Below are positions 27,001 through 36,937 of a DNA stretch of 64,000 nucleotides, piece by piece. The position numbers and the translations under genes were made by a program. Within the stretch, counting starts at the first letter, position 1; the number at the start of each line of letters is the position of its first letter. This DNA comes from Escarpia spicata (lineage: Eukaryota > Annelida > Polychaeta > Sabellida > Siboglinidae), in contig OZ023216.1 in assembly GCA_963995525.1 (NCBI GenBank), positions 40,277,580-40,341,579 on the forward strand, read 5' to 3'. Below the pieces are notes generated by a model. That model searched no databases, had not been told where the DNA came from, and saw nothing but the letters and a program-made list of their open reading frames with translations.

Positions 27001-30000
27001 GTAATATTATGCTTTTGAAATTAAAAAAAATTAACATATATTGAAACGAGTCACACAATAAAATGAACCAAAATTAAAATTGTTCATTATTAGTTTGTCT
27101 ACCACATCACGCGCTTAGATACCAGTGGCGCATTGCACAATGAAAATAGTTTTATATTCTACTTGTTACATTGTATACAGCTATGGTGCAACTTGATTTC
27201 GTTATCGAAAACATGCATACGATATAAACGTTGATAATTATTATTCACGTAGTCCTCTTAATTAATGCAGTCAAGATACATCTTTGAAACCAGACTCTTC
27301 TTGGCGAGTTCACGAAGGATAGCGAGAGTCGGTTAAGCGAGACTAACACAAACCACATCGTTGACCATGCTGTTATGTAACTCTAGTTTCTACCAGTAAT
27401 GGTTGTTGCTTAGTCAATCAATGGTTTTGAAGTAATGCAAAACGATCATAACGAGCACATACAACACCTGGTCTGATGCCGTGATGCTCCTCAAATGAAT
27501 GAACTCCTAGTAGGGCTTGTTACTTCCACTGCTTCGCGGAAACCGCTAAGACTCAGGGCACAGACCGTAGCCAAGCTAAGTTTAGAATCATCACCACAAC
27601 GACCAACACCATTACTACAAAAAACACAATTTTATGGGGATGTTGTATGTCACATGTGATAAGTATTTACTTCAGTCTTACAAAAAAAGTTAAAAAGTGG
27701 ATAATTGCGCAGTGGTTTCTACACATACACATTGACCACCATACCTGTGTCCAAGTTCGTGAGCAGCTATGGCCCAAGACATCAAGCCTGATTCTTCAAT
27801 CACAGAAACGCTCTTGCCTCCCCTACACACGCCGGTTGTGTATGCGAATCCTACATAGCAACATATCAAATAACACCAACCGAAACGACCATGATACGCA
27901 GTTGATACACATAGTATTCAATGAAATACTTCAGAATATATAAAGGTGGCAAACATTCACGACAGATTTACATGATTTATTGGTGGAGACCCTTTATGTT
28001 TTGTCAACATCCTTAATGCCGTTTTCAATATCATTTCTCACATTTTTCCCCAGAACACTAAAACGCAACAGAAAGTTGAACGTGTGCAACTTACCCACTG
28101 TTCCTTGACTTGAACCGTAAATGTCATAGCTGAAAGAAAAAGGACATATTGCTCTATACTGTATCTACAAAATGCCACATGTTTTCGTAATATAATTGTA
28201 ATTGCATACGTGTATTTTAAAATGCATGTCTTACACTACTTTGCATCAGTATATAAGAAGCATTTTGAAACGACAAATAAGAAGCTAGTGATAGGAATAG
28301 AACGGTGACCGACGACAACTGGTGCGTGGATGATGGAAAGGAAAAGAAGATGAGTACGATCTAGACGGTGTCGGGAGGATGGTGTAAAGAGAGATTTGGT
28401 GAGATGGCGAGAGGAGTGCAGAATCAGAGGAAACGGTTGATGAAGACAGCAGTGCATGAACAGTGAGAGGAAGAAATGATAATACAAGAACACATCAATC
28501 GAAAAACAATACCTAGGCCAGCCTCACCCCAGACATATAGGGAAAGGAGAGATAAACAACAACAACAATAACAATAACACCAACACCACCACCACCACCA
28601 ACAACAATAACACCACCACCAACAACAACAACAACAACAACAAAAACAACAACAATAACAACGCCACCACCAACAACAACAAAAACAACAACAATAGCAA
28701 CACCACCACCAACACCGCCAATAACGACAATAACAACAACAACAATAACACCAACAACATCACCAACAATAACAACAGCACCACCACCAACAACAACAAC
28801 AGCAACAACACCGCCAATAACGACAACAACAAAAACACCACAACCACCACCACCAACAACAACAAAAACAACAACAAAACCACCACCACCACCAACAACA
28901 ACACCGCCAATAACGACAACGACAACGACAACAACAACAGTAACACCACCACCACCAACAACAACAATAACAACAACACCATCATAAATCCACCGTCAAT
29001 AACAACAACAACAAAAACAAAAACATCAACAACAACAACAGCAACAACAGTATCAGCAACAACAACAACAACAACCACCATCAACAACAACATCACCAAC
29101 ATCACAATCATTAACAACAACAACAATAACAGCAACAACATATATTATTTATTTAAAAATTATATTATTATTATGGAACCTTACCGTGTCCAGACCATTG
29201 CGTGATCCGGATTTTTCCAGGAACGTCCGTCCTGCGTTTTCCAAACAGACATTTTCTGTAATATAGCTGTCGCGTTGACGATCGTCTCTTCCACCGTGTT
29301 TCCGATCTGTAGTATGCTTGTCTCTGTCCAAGTTGACTCCACTGCCGTCTATGAAGAAATTGTAATAAGTACAGTNNNNNNNNNNNNNNNNNNNNNNNNN
29401 NNNNNNNNNNNNNNNNNNNNNNNNNNNNNNNNNNNNNNNNNNNNNNNNNNNNNNNNNNNNNNNNNNNNNNNNNNNNNNNNNNNNNNNNNNNNNNNNNNNN
29501 NNNNNNNNNNNNNNNNNNNNNNNNNNNNNNNNNNNNNNNNNNNNNNNNNNNNNNNNNNNNNNNNNNNNNNNNNNNGATTTCTGCAAAGAATTTACTCTGG
29601 CTATATGTGATCAATATACTCTCCCGATAGACACATATACATACGTTAGTTCTGCCTGGGGAACTACATCATGGCTAGACCATATCATATGTACCGCTGA
29701 TGCGAAGGATTGCCTATCTAACATGTCCATACTTTATGACGTTATTTATTCTGATCACCACCCGATATCGTTCAGCATAGACAGTGATATTGTACCAGAA
29801 TGCGTTAGTGGTAGTGGCAATACTAATGAGATTAAGCAAGGCATACAGTGGGACAGATTAAACCCACAAGATATTGACGCATACAGAGAATGCACGAACG
29901 TTGAATTGAGCAAACTGAATGTTCCACCGGGTGTTAGGTGCAATGATCCCAATTGTCATAACTGTAATCATCATGATGATATCGATGACATTTACAATTC

Positions 30001-32890
30001 TATCGTGATTACATTGAAGAGGTGTGGTCACACACTCCGGTCAAATCGCAAAGGTGCTTATAAGTATAATATTGTACCAGGATGGAACGAGCGAGTGAAA
30101 GAGCTTCATTGTGCAGCCCGTGATGCTTATTGTATATGGAAAGGGACTGGCAAACCTAGACAAGGTGACATTTTTAATGTTATGAAATTATCCAGAATGA
30201 AATTCAAGCAGACGACCAGAAAATGTAAAAGGGAGAAAGACACTATCATTGCTGATAACATTGCAGAACAGTTGTGTCAGAAAGGCCAGCGTAAATTCTG
30301 GAAAGAAATTAAGTACTGTACGACCAGTAAAGTAAAACTTCCGACAAACATTGATAATATACACGGTGACGTAAATATCGGGTCAATGTGGAAGCATCAT
30401 TATGAACATTTATTTAATGGTGTGGAGGATAGTCGATGTGATAAAGTTTGTTATGATTGTTCCACTGGCAATAAAGGAATGACTGTTGGTGCAGTTGAAC
30501 TGATGGATATTATTAATGGACTCTCAAAAAATCAGTCACCAGGTCTGGACGGTATCAATGCAGAACATATTAAGTTCGCTGATTATCAACTCGCTGTGCT
30601 TTTGTCTATCCTTGTGTCTTCGATTCTGGTGCATGGTTATTTACCAAAAGAAATTTCACAGTCTGTTATTGTACCAATTATTAAAGACAAGAATAGACGA
30701 GTAAACGACAAAGGGAATTATATTATATATCGAACATATTTTCGAAGATAATAGACACTGTTCTTTTTAACAGAATGGAAATGTACTTGGAAACCGCTCC
30801 TAATCAATTTGGCTTTAAGCCTAAACATGGAACGGAGTTATGCGTGTTTGCATTTAAGGAATTATTAAGGTTCTACACTGAACATGGTTCAGCTATGCAC
30901 GTCGCGTTTTTAGATGCATCAAAGGCGTTTGATCGTGTCAACCGATATAAACTTTTAACGAAACTAGAACAACGAAATGTACCAAACTATATATTAAGAG
31001 TACTCGGCAATGAATTCAATAATCAATGTGTATGCATATGATGGGGAAATACCTACTCGGACTTCTTCTCGGTAGGCAATGGTGTTAAGCAAGGTGAGAA
31101 GTTATCCCCTTTGCTTTTTAACATTTATATGGATAATCTGAGTATACAACTGCACAAAAAACAAATCGGTTATAGTCTTGGTAACATGGTTGTTAATCAC
31201 CTTATATACGCCGATGATCTACTTCTGTTTGCACCTTCTGCTAAAGGACTACAAACACTACTTGACATGTGTTACTCATATGGATGTGAGCATGACGTCC
31301 AATACAATGCGGGTAAATCCCTGGTCATGTACTTTGAATCTAGAATGTAAAATCTGTCTAAAGAAATGACATTAGGAGGAAAGAAGCTAAACTTTGCCAC
31401 CTCTTGTAAATATCTTGGACATGTCATTTCTAATAACTTGTTTGATGAGTCTGATATGCAAGCCAAAGTGAGACTTTTGTATGCCAAGAGTAATATGTTA
31501 CGTCAAAAGTTCCACTTTTGTTCAACTGCTGTAAAAAATTAGCTATTTACAGCGTATTTTGGTAATATCTATATGTGTGCGTTATGGGTGAACTTTAGAA
31601 AAGTAAATTTTCAGCAATTCGTTGTTGCATATAATAACTCTTTCAGGATATTGAACAATTTGCCCATGAGATGTAGCGCTAGCCACATGTTTGCTACAGC
31701 TAATGTCAGCTCGGGTAAATGTGTAATCAGAAAGGCTATTTTTAGCTTAATGAATAGGATTGACATGTCTTTGAATCCCGTTATTTATAGCATTAAAACT
31801 AGCGACGTGTATTGTACTTCGAAACTGCGGCACCAGTGGGTCCGGGATTTATATAATTTTTAAACATATTGTTCTTATCGATGTATTTTTATATTTATAT
31901 ACATACTTTTATTGATGTACTTGTATATATGGACATGATGATTGTCTGAAATAAATACATTATTATTATTATTATTAAAACACTTACATCATGTACGTTA
32001 TCGTTTTGCACATCTTTACTAATCACACATCTTTAATAATCAGTAGAGCAAATGTATGCATAAGAAAAACGTATGCCATGTAAGCGTACCTCTCTGTCCG
32101 GAATGTACACTTTTTCGTGTTTCTTTTTGGCGAACGTAAATGGAACATTCGTGTCTATGTCCGTGTTGCGCACAAGACGAAGAGACACCGTCTCGCCGGC
32201 GACCACGAACTGTGTGTGAAGGAGACTCGGTAGACTGGACTCAGTCGATCGTCTCGTCCGTCTTCCGCGTAGCTCTTTCACCAGCACCAACTCTCCGTCG
32301 CCTTCTGTGGGCCTGCTGTCAACTGTGGACATACCGAGAAACCGACATATGATAATACGTAGATTGGAACAATAAGTACAATAAATATTGTGTATTGCCA
32401 CTCTGCGCGTAATTGGGCTATACAAATAAATCGTCGACTCAAGCTTTTCCCCATATATATATTGGCACGATTATAGAGGTGTACAAATGCAGGCGCGCCT
32501 GACCAGGGGAACACACACGTAGCATTGCGTAATATAGACGATGACAACACTGACGTGCACGCACGCACACATACACGCACGCATGCTTGCTGGCTTGCCT
32601 GCTCGCACGTACGTACACACACACGCATACATGCACACACGCACACATACATACACACGCACATACACGCATGCACACAGGAGTGGGTGCACACATGCAC
32701 GAACGCACGCACATATGCACGCACACAATGATAAACTGTTACAGCTAATTTATAATACTATTCTAAAAGTTAAAAGTTAATTGCTTTAAATGTAAAATGT
32801 TAATTGCAACATCATGCCTGTCCACACATTAAACTTACCTACGACAACCCCCATAAGCAGCAACGAAGCGATGCCGACGACAAACTTCAT
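12264..32890 (-). CDS. Copy 2: secreted ADAM/MIG-17-like metalloprotease fused to a mucin-like stalk and a GPI-type Ly6 domain
   Basis: Sixteen minus-strand exons keep one frame through every junction I checked: 32839-32890, 32090-32322, 29185-29348, 28095-28129, 27745-27850, 26633-26800, 25992-26133, 22184-22300, 21755-21803, 21079-21129, 20072-20236, 19373-19393, 15038-16249, 14236-14327, 13081-13212, 12264-12398. Domain order: signal peptide, M12B propeptide, zincin catalytic domain, ADAM-type Cys-rich domain, six-Cys module, Thr/Pro/Ser repeat stalk, Ly6/three-finger domain, hydrophobic C-terminus. About 957 codons are visible. Propeptide and early catalytic exons present in copy 1 are not seen between 29349 and 32089, where a LINE and a 200-N gap lie. 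Expected product: a zymogen protease held on the outer membrane by a GPI anchor. The main alternative is two genes, with a separate Ly6 gene. No signal-peptide exon is visible in the 710-nt intron before the Ly6 exons, which argues against it. Confidence 0.72.
13081..13212 (-). CDS. Copy 2 Ly6/three-finger domain exon 2
   Basis: Forty-four codons, phase 0-0, between CCTCCTGCAG and [18 protein letters not shown] ... [18 protein letters not shown]. The RGC...C....CSTV pattern matches the second and third loops of Ly6 domains. The intron on its 5' side carries the MITE at 13728-13955. Confidence 0.85.
13728..13955. mobile_element. MITE in a copy 2 intron
   Basis: A 228-bp element with ~48-bp imperfect terminal inverted repeats (GGATCATCTCATATCATATG on the left; rc of the right end reads AGATCATCTCAGAACTTCGA). 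Both arms go on with TGTCCGATATCA-ACGAAATTACTTT. CTAA flanks both ends. Non-coding. Superfamily not assigned. Confidence 0.65.
14236..14327 (-). CDS. Copy 2 Ly6/three-finger domain exon 1
   Basis: Acceptor GTTTTCAG, donor GTAAGTATT, phase 1 to 0. Reads [16 protein letters not shown] then [15 protein letters not shown]. The L.C..C start with Cys two residues apart is the N-terminal signature of Ly6/uPAR domains. It directly follows the mucin exon in phase. Confidence 0.85.
15038..16249 (-). CDS. Copy 2 mucin-like stalk exon (404 codons of coding minisatellite)
   Basis: A single 1,212-nt exon between CGTTGCAG and GTAAGTACC. It starts [15 protein letters not shown] and then holds roughly two dozen 36-bp units encoding [12 protein letters not shown]. 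These are followed by about five 54-bp units encoding [18 protein letters not shown], ending [10 protein letters not shown]. Thr, Pro and Ser dominate, as in O-glycosylated mucin stalks. Variant third bases and [10 protein letters not shown] variants show diverged but in-frame repeats. Phase 1-1, so the exon is symmetric. Confidence 0.82.
16596..19200 (-). mobile_element. 5'-truncated non-LTR retrotransposon in a copy 2 intron
   Basis: On the minus strand, from about 19195, the end of an endonuclease domain reads [17 protein letters not shown] ... [11 protein letters not shown]. The RT follows: [54 protein letters not shown], and then the C-terminal region ([20 protein letters not shown]). 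Several frameshifts and stops break it. The 3' end is an (ATT)n tail at about 16596-16608. It belongs to the large Jockey/CR1-type group, clade not fixed. It sits antisense-neutral (same strand) between the micro-exon and mucin exon. Confidence 0.85.
19373..19393 (-). CDS. Copy 2 micro-exon (21 nt)
   Basis: TTTTTACAG|21 nt|GTAAGTACC with phases 1 and 1, encoding YETTGGS across the junctions. It is recognised only because both splice sites and both phases fit, joining the six-Cys module to the mucin exon. Confidence 0.6.
19678..19890. repeat. (TA)n microsatellite with TAGTCCCTGTGATGTGTATA units
   Basis: Long TA tract with three copies of a ~27-bp unit containing AGTCCCTGTGAT. Lies in an intron of copy 2. 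Confidence 0.85.
20072..20236 (-). CDS. Copy 2 six-cysteine module exon
   Basis: Phase 1-1 exon: [20 protein letters not shown] ... [20 protein letters not shown]. Six Cys in the order C..C..C..CC..C, ending SLCCETC. This looks like the ShK/PLAC-like module that follows the protease in MIG-17-type proteins. The exact family is not certain. Confidence 0.78.
20884..20962. repeat. (CAA)n and (CTG)n trinucleotide tracts
   Basis: A short CAA run is followed by 13 CTG-type units with one TTG interruption. Intronic. Confidence 0.9.
21079..21129 (-). CDS. Copy 2 short Thr-rich linker exon
   Basis: Seventeen residues, [19 protein letters not shown] with the split codons, phase 1 on both sides, between CCCAACAG and GTAAGT. 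A linker between the Cys-rich domain and the next cysteine module. Confidence 0.75.
21300..21485 (-). mobile_element. Decayed tRNA-type SINE fragment
   Basis: Aligns by eye with the body of the SINE at 48180-48480 (for example CAGCTGAGCGAATTGAGGCA against CAGCTGAGTGAACTGAAGCA). The tRNA-like head is missing here. Confidence 0.55.
21755..21803 (-). CDS. Copy 2 cysteine-rich domain exon 3
   Basis: Between CTTTTTCAG and GTACGT, reading [16 protein letters not shown]. It supplies the final W/C-C..G.C motif of the ADAM cysteine-rich domain. Phase 1 at the end. Confidence 0.85.
22184..22300 (-). CDS. Copy 2 cysteine-rich domain exon 2
   Basis: Thirty-nine codons, phase 0 both sides: [20 protein letters not shown] ... 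[14 protein letters not shown]. This is the C..L.C.........GT.CG part of the same domain. Confidence 0.88.
22550..25560. mobile_element. ~3-kb foldback element with inverted arms of ~150-bp tandem repeats
   Basis: The left arm (22550-23400) holds about five units, each with TCCATTATTTTCACCCC and CATTGTATATGGATACAATC. The right arm (24960-25560) holds three units in reverse (TGGACCCACC..., AAAATG-TGGACCCACC). The outermost ends also match as an inverted repeat (GGACAGACCTGATAAAAGCA left; rc of right GGATAGACTGAATAAAAGCA). The 1.5-kb centre has short open frames without familiar motifs. It lies in the intron between the first two Cys-rich exons. Confidence 0.65.
25992..26133 (-). CDS. Copy 2 cysteine-rich domain exon 1
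   Basis: Reads [15 protein letters not shown] ... [14 protein letters not shown] then [17 protein letters not shown]...FG.G is the signature of the ADAMTS/MIG-17-type cysteine-rich domain (ADAM_CR_2 style). Phase 0 at the GTAAGT donor. The next intron carries a large inverted-repeat element. Confidence 0.88.
26633..26800 (-). CDS. Copy 2 catalytic exon with third zinc His and Met-turn
   Basis: Starts after CTGTGTAG and completes HELGHSLGAHHD, so the full HExxHxxGxxHD metzincin signature is present. FLMTA, with Met about 20 residues on, fits the Met-turn. It continues through [17 protein letters not shown] to LLSGATD, the last catalytic helix, and ends phase 2 at GTAAGG. Confidence 0.92.
27745..27850 (-). 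CDS. Copy 2 catalytic exon with the HExxH zinc motif
   Basis: Reads [20 protein letters not shown] then [15 protein letters not shown]. The two His and the Glu of HELGH are zinc ligands and general base. The exon ends in phase 2 at GTATGG, splitting the codon after the second His. Confidence 0.92.
28095..28129 (-). CDS. Copy 2 catalytic micro-exon (35 nt)
   Basis: A 35-nt exon between CTTTCAG and GTAAGT. With the flanking phases it gives [13 protein letters not shown], bridging HAMVWT and GFAYTTGVC as in ADAM-family catalytic domains. Confidence 0.8.
28236..28550. other. Intronic, possible 3' part of an unidentified repeat
   Basis: G/A-rich sequence leading straight into the (AAC)n tract. 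I cannot name a family and see no splice-consistent exon. Confidence 0.35.
28551..29142. repeat. (AAC)n/(ACC)n trinucleotide array, ~590 bp
   Basis: AAC and ACC units with recurrent GCCAATAACGACAA islands, in an intron of copy 2. The Leu/Val-rich minus frame is a by-product. Confidence 0.95.
29185..29348 (-). CDS. Copy 2 catalytic exon: middle of the metalloprotease domain
   Basis: Acceptor CTTCATAG and donor GTAAGG. It reads [34 protein letters not shown], then [13 protein letters not shown]......P.HA...T immediately before the GTVGFAY segment is typical of reprolysin domains. The assembly gap begins 27 bp upstream of the acceptor, so an alternative acceptor or a further exon inside the gap is possible. 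Confidence 0.8.
29376..29575. other. Assembly gap, 200 N
   Basis: Exactly 200 N, a placeholder of unknown size. It separates the copy 2 catalytic exon from the LINE endonuclease fragment and may hide propeptide and early catalytic exons of copy 2. Confidence 0.98.
29576..31977 (+). mobile_element. Non-LTR retrotransposon (endonuclease end plus reverse transcriptase), plus strand
   Basis: Emerges from the gap in an endonuclease domain ([20 protein letters not shown] ... [11 protein letters not shown]). It runs through ORF 29723-30751 with [20 protein letters not shown] frameshift near 30740 follows, then [53 protein letters not shown] and [12 protein letters not shown] (the YADD catalytic box). 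It ends with an (ATT)n tail at 31960-31977. Frameshifts and stops make it inactive. It sits antisense in the intron after copy 2 exon 2, where the missing propeptide exons are expected. Confidence 0.88.
32090..32322 (-). CDS. Copy 2 exon 2: propeptide, first part
   Basis: Follows TATGTCCACAG. It reads [20 protein letters not shown] ... [13 protein letters not shown] ... [14 protein letters not shown] and ends phase 0 after PDRE at GTACGC. It is an M12B propeptide segment, paralogous to 1589-1821. Confidence 0.85.
32545..32735. repeat. Degenerate (AC/GC)n tract
   Basis: ACGCAC/ACACGC alternating sequence in copy 2 intron 1. The Cys/Val- and His/Thr-rich frames through it are artefacts. Confidence 0.9.
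32839..32890 (-). CDS. Copy 2 exon 1: start codon and signal peptide
   Basis: ATG at 32890-32888 opens [18 protein letters not shown], a signal peptide, ending phase 1 at GTAAGT. An upstream in-frame ATG exists (32971), but the chosen start puts the hydrophobic core at the N-terminus and matches the 52-nt exon of copy 1. Confidence 0.8.
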
Positions 32891-33429
32891 TCTGGCCGTT
32901 TTCCCTGAAACACAGTTCGGAGACTTTTTACGTAGGTACTGCCGGATTTCTTCTTGCATATTTCCCGGCATGCAAATATCGTGACAGCCATGGCATTCGC
33001 TTTATTCCGAGAATTGTGACGACATCACACACACTTGAGACGAGCTTTAGATAACATTTACAATATCTAAGGGAAATATATAATGAATACAAACATTATG
33101 CTATTCAATTCTACAATGCGGGTCATGGATTCATGGAAGGGCGACCTTCATTACGGCTCAGTAACCTGACACGATATGTCGTCGTTGTATCTATATGCAT
33201 ACGGACTTTGCCCGACTTTTGTAGTACAGTACATACGCCGTGTCGCGCTGAGAACAAACGTAACATCCACTATATTTGCTACAAATGTTTGGCATGATGA
33301 TGAAAGATCGATATTTGAATCAGCACTACTGCGGAGTTACTTTAATTCATATTCAAGTACAATAAAATGCAAATAAGCATGTCCATGAATGTAAGATACA
33401 AAGATCCCAAATATCGCCCCAGAGCGGTT

Positions 33430-33600
33430 CAGTTGAAACACGACACCATTAAGGTTATCTTTTAATATGAATTATAGTGCTTTTTGTTCAATATAATAAC
33501 ACCAATTTATGTATTTAGATTTGCACGTTTTATGTAAAGTGCTTTGAGCTGTCGTAAGGACTGGATACTGCGCTATATGGGTCAATATTTGACAAAGTGG
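33430..33600 (+). repeat. L2-like 3' end (LINE or SINE tail)
   Basis: Contains AAGTGCTTTGAGCTGTCGTA followed by TACTGCGCTATAT. This resembles the AAGCGC...GCGCTATA 3' hairpin shared by L2-type LINEs and the SINEs they mobilise. Confidence 0.45.
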
Positions 33601-34075
33601 GAAAAACGGTGTCGCCGACCTTCAACTTTTTAAAGGACTGAATGTACACAAATGTTTTAATTATGTATTGTATATATTTCCACATGTTTATGTTAGCATT
33701 GAATGTTTTTGTCATTTGGAAGTTGTAACGTGCAAAGAAAAATACGACCGAAAGTGATACCCCCTATCGAAATTGCATGTTGGGATGACAAAACGGCACA
33801 ATTACCAGCTATTATTTTGCTTATATGTATTGCTTAAACATATGCTAATGCATTACAAGGGGCTATTAGCAACTCTCTTGCTGGTATATGGGCATAAATT
33901 AGGAAATTAAGCATGTTTTTAATTTTAATTTGTCTAACATTAAAAATGATCTGTCGCCATTTTTTTCATTAGCATAACGTGTTAAATTCTGCCTCGTAAA
34001 TTATAAACCATTTTCTATGTAACATATATCGCATGACTTGTATGTGTTACGTGTGTAAGTCAGCGGGAAGGCCGA

Positions 34076-34396
<321 letters not shown>

Positions 34397-34399
34397 ATT

Positions 34400-34950
34400 T
34401 AATATTTGTATTATATCTTAGTTTCTGAACCGTTCATAATTGTCCTCTTCAATTTTGTTATAAGAAAACGGCAGCTAGATCTAACAACCTAAAGCGATTA
34501 TATTATCTTTCCCCCAAATCGCCAGCATGTTTATAAAACTCTTCCGACGGCAAGTACATTTGGTTACAAAATACACCTCAATGAATGTCACTTAGAGTGC
34601 CACAAAGCCACATTACATTTTGGTGAACTTTAGCTACACAGCTTCCGGCGCGCGGTTGACTATAACTGGCTGAACAATAAGAGCAATTACGAGCTCAAAT
34701 ATGTGTAAAACGCTCTGCAGACTTCCGTCTCAGCAGCTTAATGAATGATTCGTCTTTGTCCAACCTTTCTGGTCCATTTTCCAGAATGTAGAGAAATGAA
34801 GTAGTTGTGTATCCCACACAACTGCAACTTGATCTCGAAATCGGAAACGAACTGGAAGAAACGAACTAGAAGAGTTATTTTAGTTAGATGTCTTCCTTTG
34901 AGATGAACAATTAAATTTAAATTTAAAACCAGGATATGTACCTGGTGGTC
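34400..34950. other. Nothing recognised
   Basis: AT-rich sequence upstream of copy 2 with no motif-bearing frame, splice-consistent exon or clear repeat. Confidence 0.4.
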
Positions 34951-34954
34951 AGAT

Positions 34955-35465
34955 ATGTCCGGTAGGCCTTACTTCTGGAAACGTCTGCTCCACGAACAAG
35001 CTAATTTTATGTCTCAGCTCATCTCATACCCTGCATGGCGCCTCCACCAAGTAAGCGTACGTCGCAGTAGTACAGGGAATATTGATATTGCGCAATCATC
35101 TCTGCCAGAAAACGCTTCAATTACTGGACGTTTAAACAACGAGCGCGATGGTAGTTCACGGTATTCACGTCGGCGCTCGCGGTATCTTTTGCCTTTTCAT
35201 TGAATTGCTACACAGGCCTTCTTGTGGGATAGTTGATGCAGTGAGCCTGAAGAGATTCGCAGTGGCATCTGCATTGTGTCGAACCTTTCCAATCAGCGAA
35301 ACAACTCCTTTTGTTCTTCCTCCCATGGACGATGCACCATGAAAATATACATAATTGTCATCCCGCGGTCCGCATTGTGTGCAATCTCGGTTTTAATCCG
35401 CGGGCCGCATGAAATAGCTTGGCGGGTCGCAGTTGGCCCGCGGGCCACAGGTTGCAGACCCCTGC
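34955..35465 (-). mobile_element. Decayed hAT element with terminal repeat at the right end
   Basis: Read on the minus strand, the right end begins CAGGGGTCTGCAACCTGTGG and is rich in GCGGGCC, the usual look of hAT terminal inverted repeats. Inside, broken frames contain stretches like VNYHRARCLN and LAEMIAQY ... YYCDVRLL, resembling hAT transposases of the GTF2IRD2/ZBED-related kind (RARGLN...F...YCDVRWL). The left end and most of the transposase are lost. Confidence 0.6.
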
Positions 35466-35469
35466 ATTA

Positions 35470-36219
35470 CACAATTACATATGGGCACAATTTGTTCACT
35501 TTTTTGAAAAACAATTAGGAGTAAAAAAAAAATTAATTTGACCAGTTGTCAAATATTCACCCATATGAGAAGTTTCTTTTACTTACATTTACGTACGTAT
35601 GTGGAAATATGTCCGCTCGTACGTATATACACCACTTATGTCAATATAGCACGAACTAAATAGTTATGAAACAAACGTCACAACGTTGGTGTGGTTGTTC
35701 TAACACGTTGAAGATCAGGCACCGCTATATTGCTCAATTCCTATGTCAATAAAATACATGACTCTATATTTGGTTCATTGCCATTTTATGTTCGGTCATA
35801 CGATGTTGGATTCTTTAAATATTAAAATTTAATATTGGTTCTGCGAATTTATTTTATTCTTGAACATTGCATCATACTGTATTTATGTGTACGTTTATTC
35901 TAGTTCCACTAGAAACTGTTCAAGGCAGTGACGGGGCGGCTGCCTGCACACATTCATGAACCTAATTGTATTAGTACTGTTTGCGTTTATTTTTAAGGAT
36001 ACAATCCTATATATTATGGATATTGCTTGCTCATTTCTAAATAAGCTAGGAAAATAATATTAATATTTGCCTAATATTTAAATCTCTTAACTCAGAGTTA
36101 AGTTGGCGACACATATTTCAAACCTGGTTTAATAATTAAAATATAAACTAAAACAAATAACATACGTGTCTTTTATTTTATTGTTTCAGTTAATAGTGCT
36201 GTCTTGTTTTTATACTTAC
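35470..36219. other. Nothing recognised
   Basis: AT-rich sequence. No motif-bearing frame or clear repeat. Confidence 0.4.
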
Positions 36220-36309
36220 CCTTTATGTATCTCAGTTTGATATACTCGTCGGTTGTCAAAGATATTCTGTAGATAGTTCGATTACCGTCGTCTCGTCCTT
36301 TGGGGTGAC
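36220..36309 (-). CDS. Candidate internal exon of an unidentified gene
   Basis: A 90-nt open stretch between GGGCGTTTAG and GTAAGTATA, symmetric phase 1-1, encoding HPKGRDDGNRTIYRIS then LTTDEYIKLRYIKG. Only one of the three frames is open. I do not recognise the family and cannot find its neighbouring exons. It could belong to a gene upstream of copy 2 or be a chance open frame. Confidence 0.3.
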
Positions 36310-36937
36310 CTAAACGCCCGGCTTGAACAGGTCTTTCGGATGTTTGGTAAGTCTATAGCTCTTTCGCAGCTTTATAACATTTTGTCGCCAGTCACAGAGT
36401 CACGACATATGCCGCCCAGGAGACGCTCACAATGCATATCCAAACACGCTTGTTTGTTATCGCTATTAGGCAGTCCATTTAAGTGTTGTATTCACATACA
36501 CGTGCTATATTTACGACATATTTGCTTTGCCATCCGTACGTCATAACTGCTAATAAAGGTTGTAAAGCACAATGATAGACAAGTGTACACGCCCTACCGG
36601 TAATGCACCTGTCCGTCAATATCAGACGACCTCGGATATGTCGTACAATTGAAGACTGTTTAATCGGCCCAGATAGTCTGCACAAACATCCTTAACATTT
36701 CAATTAATCGGCAAAGCTCTGTACAAGAGCAGAACGCCATTGACTTCAATGTCGAACACAATGCAATACTGCCAACACACAATGAGGATCGAGTTATGTG
36801 ATTACCTACAACATACACGTGCATTTAAGCAAATACATAAACAACATTAAACATTAAATTATGTTTACACACGATGTGCCATTAACGGAAATACATGTCA
36901 ACCAACGCTTTGGTACTGAACAGTTGCATTGTGCTTA
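36310..36937. other. Nothing recognised
   Basis: No supported gene or repeat. The short minus frame 36479-36685 has no known motif. Confidence 0.4.

Noticed and set aside
28524..29141. Leu/Val-rich 205-codon minus-strand frame
   Set aside because: Translation of the (AAC/ACC)n array.
29149..29614. Open frames crossing the second gap
   Set aside because: Ns create artificial continuity. The real exon is 29185-29348 in a different frame, supported by splice sites and reprolysin similarity.
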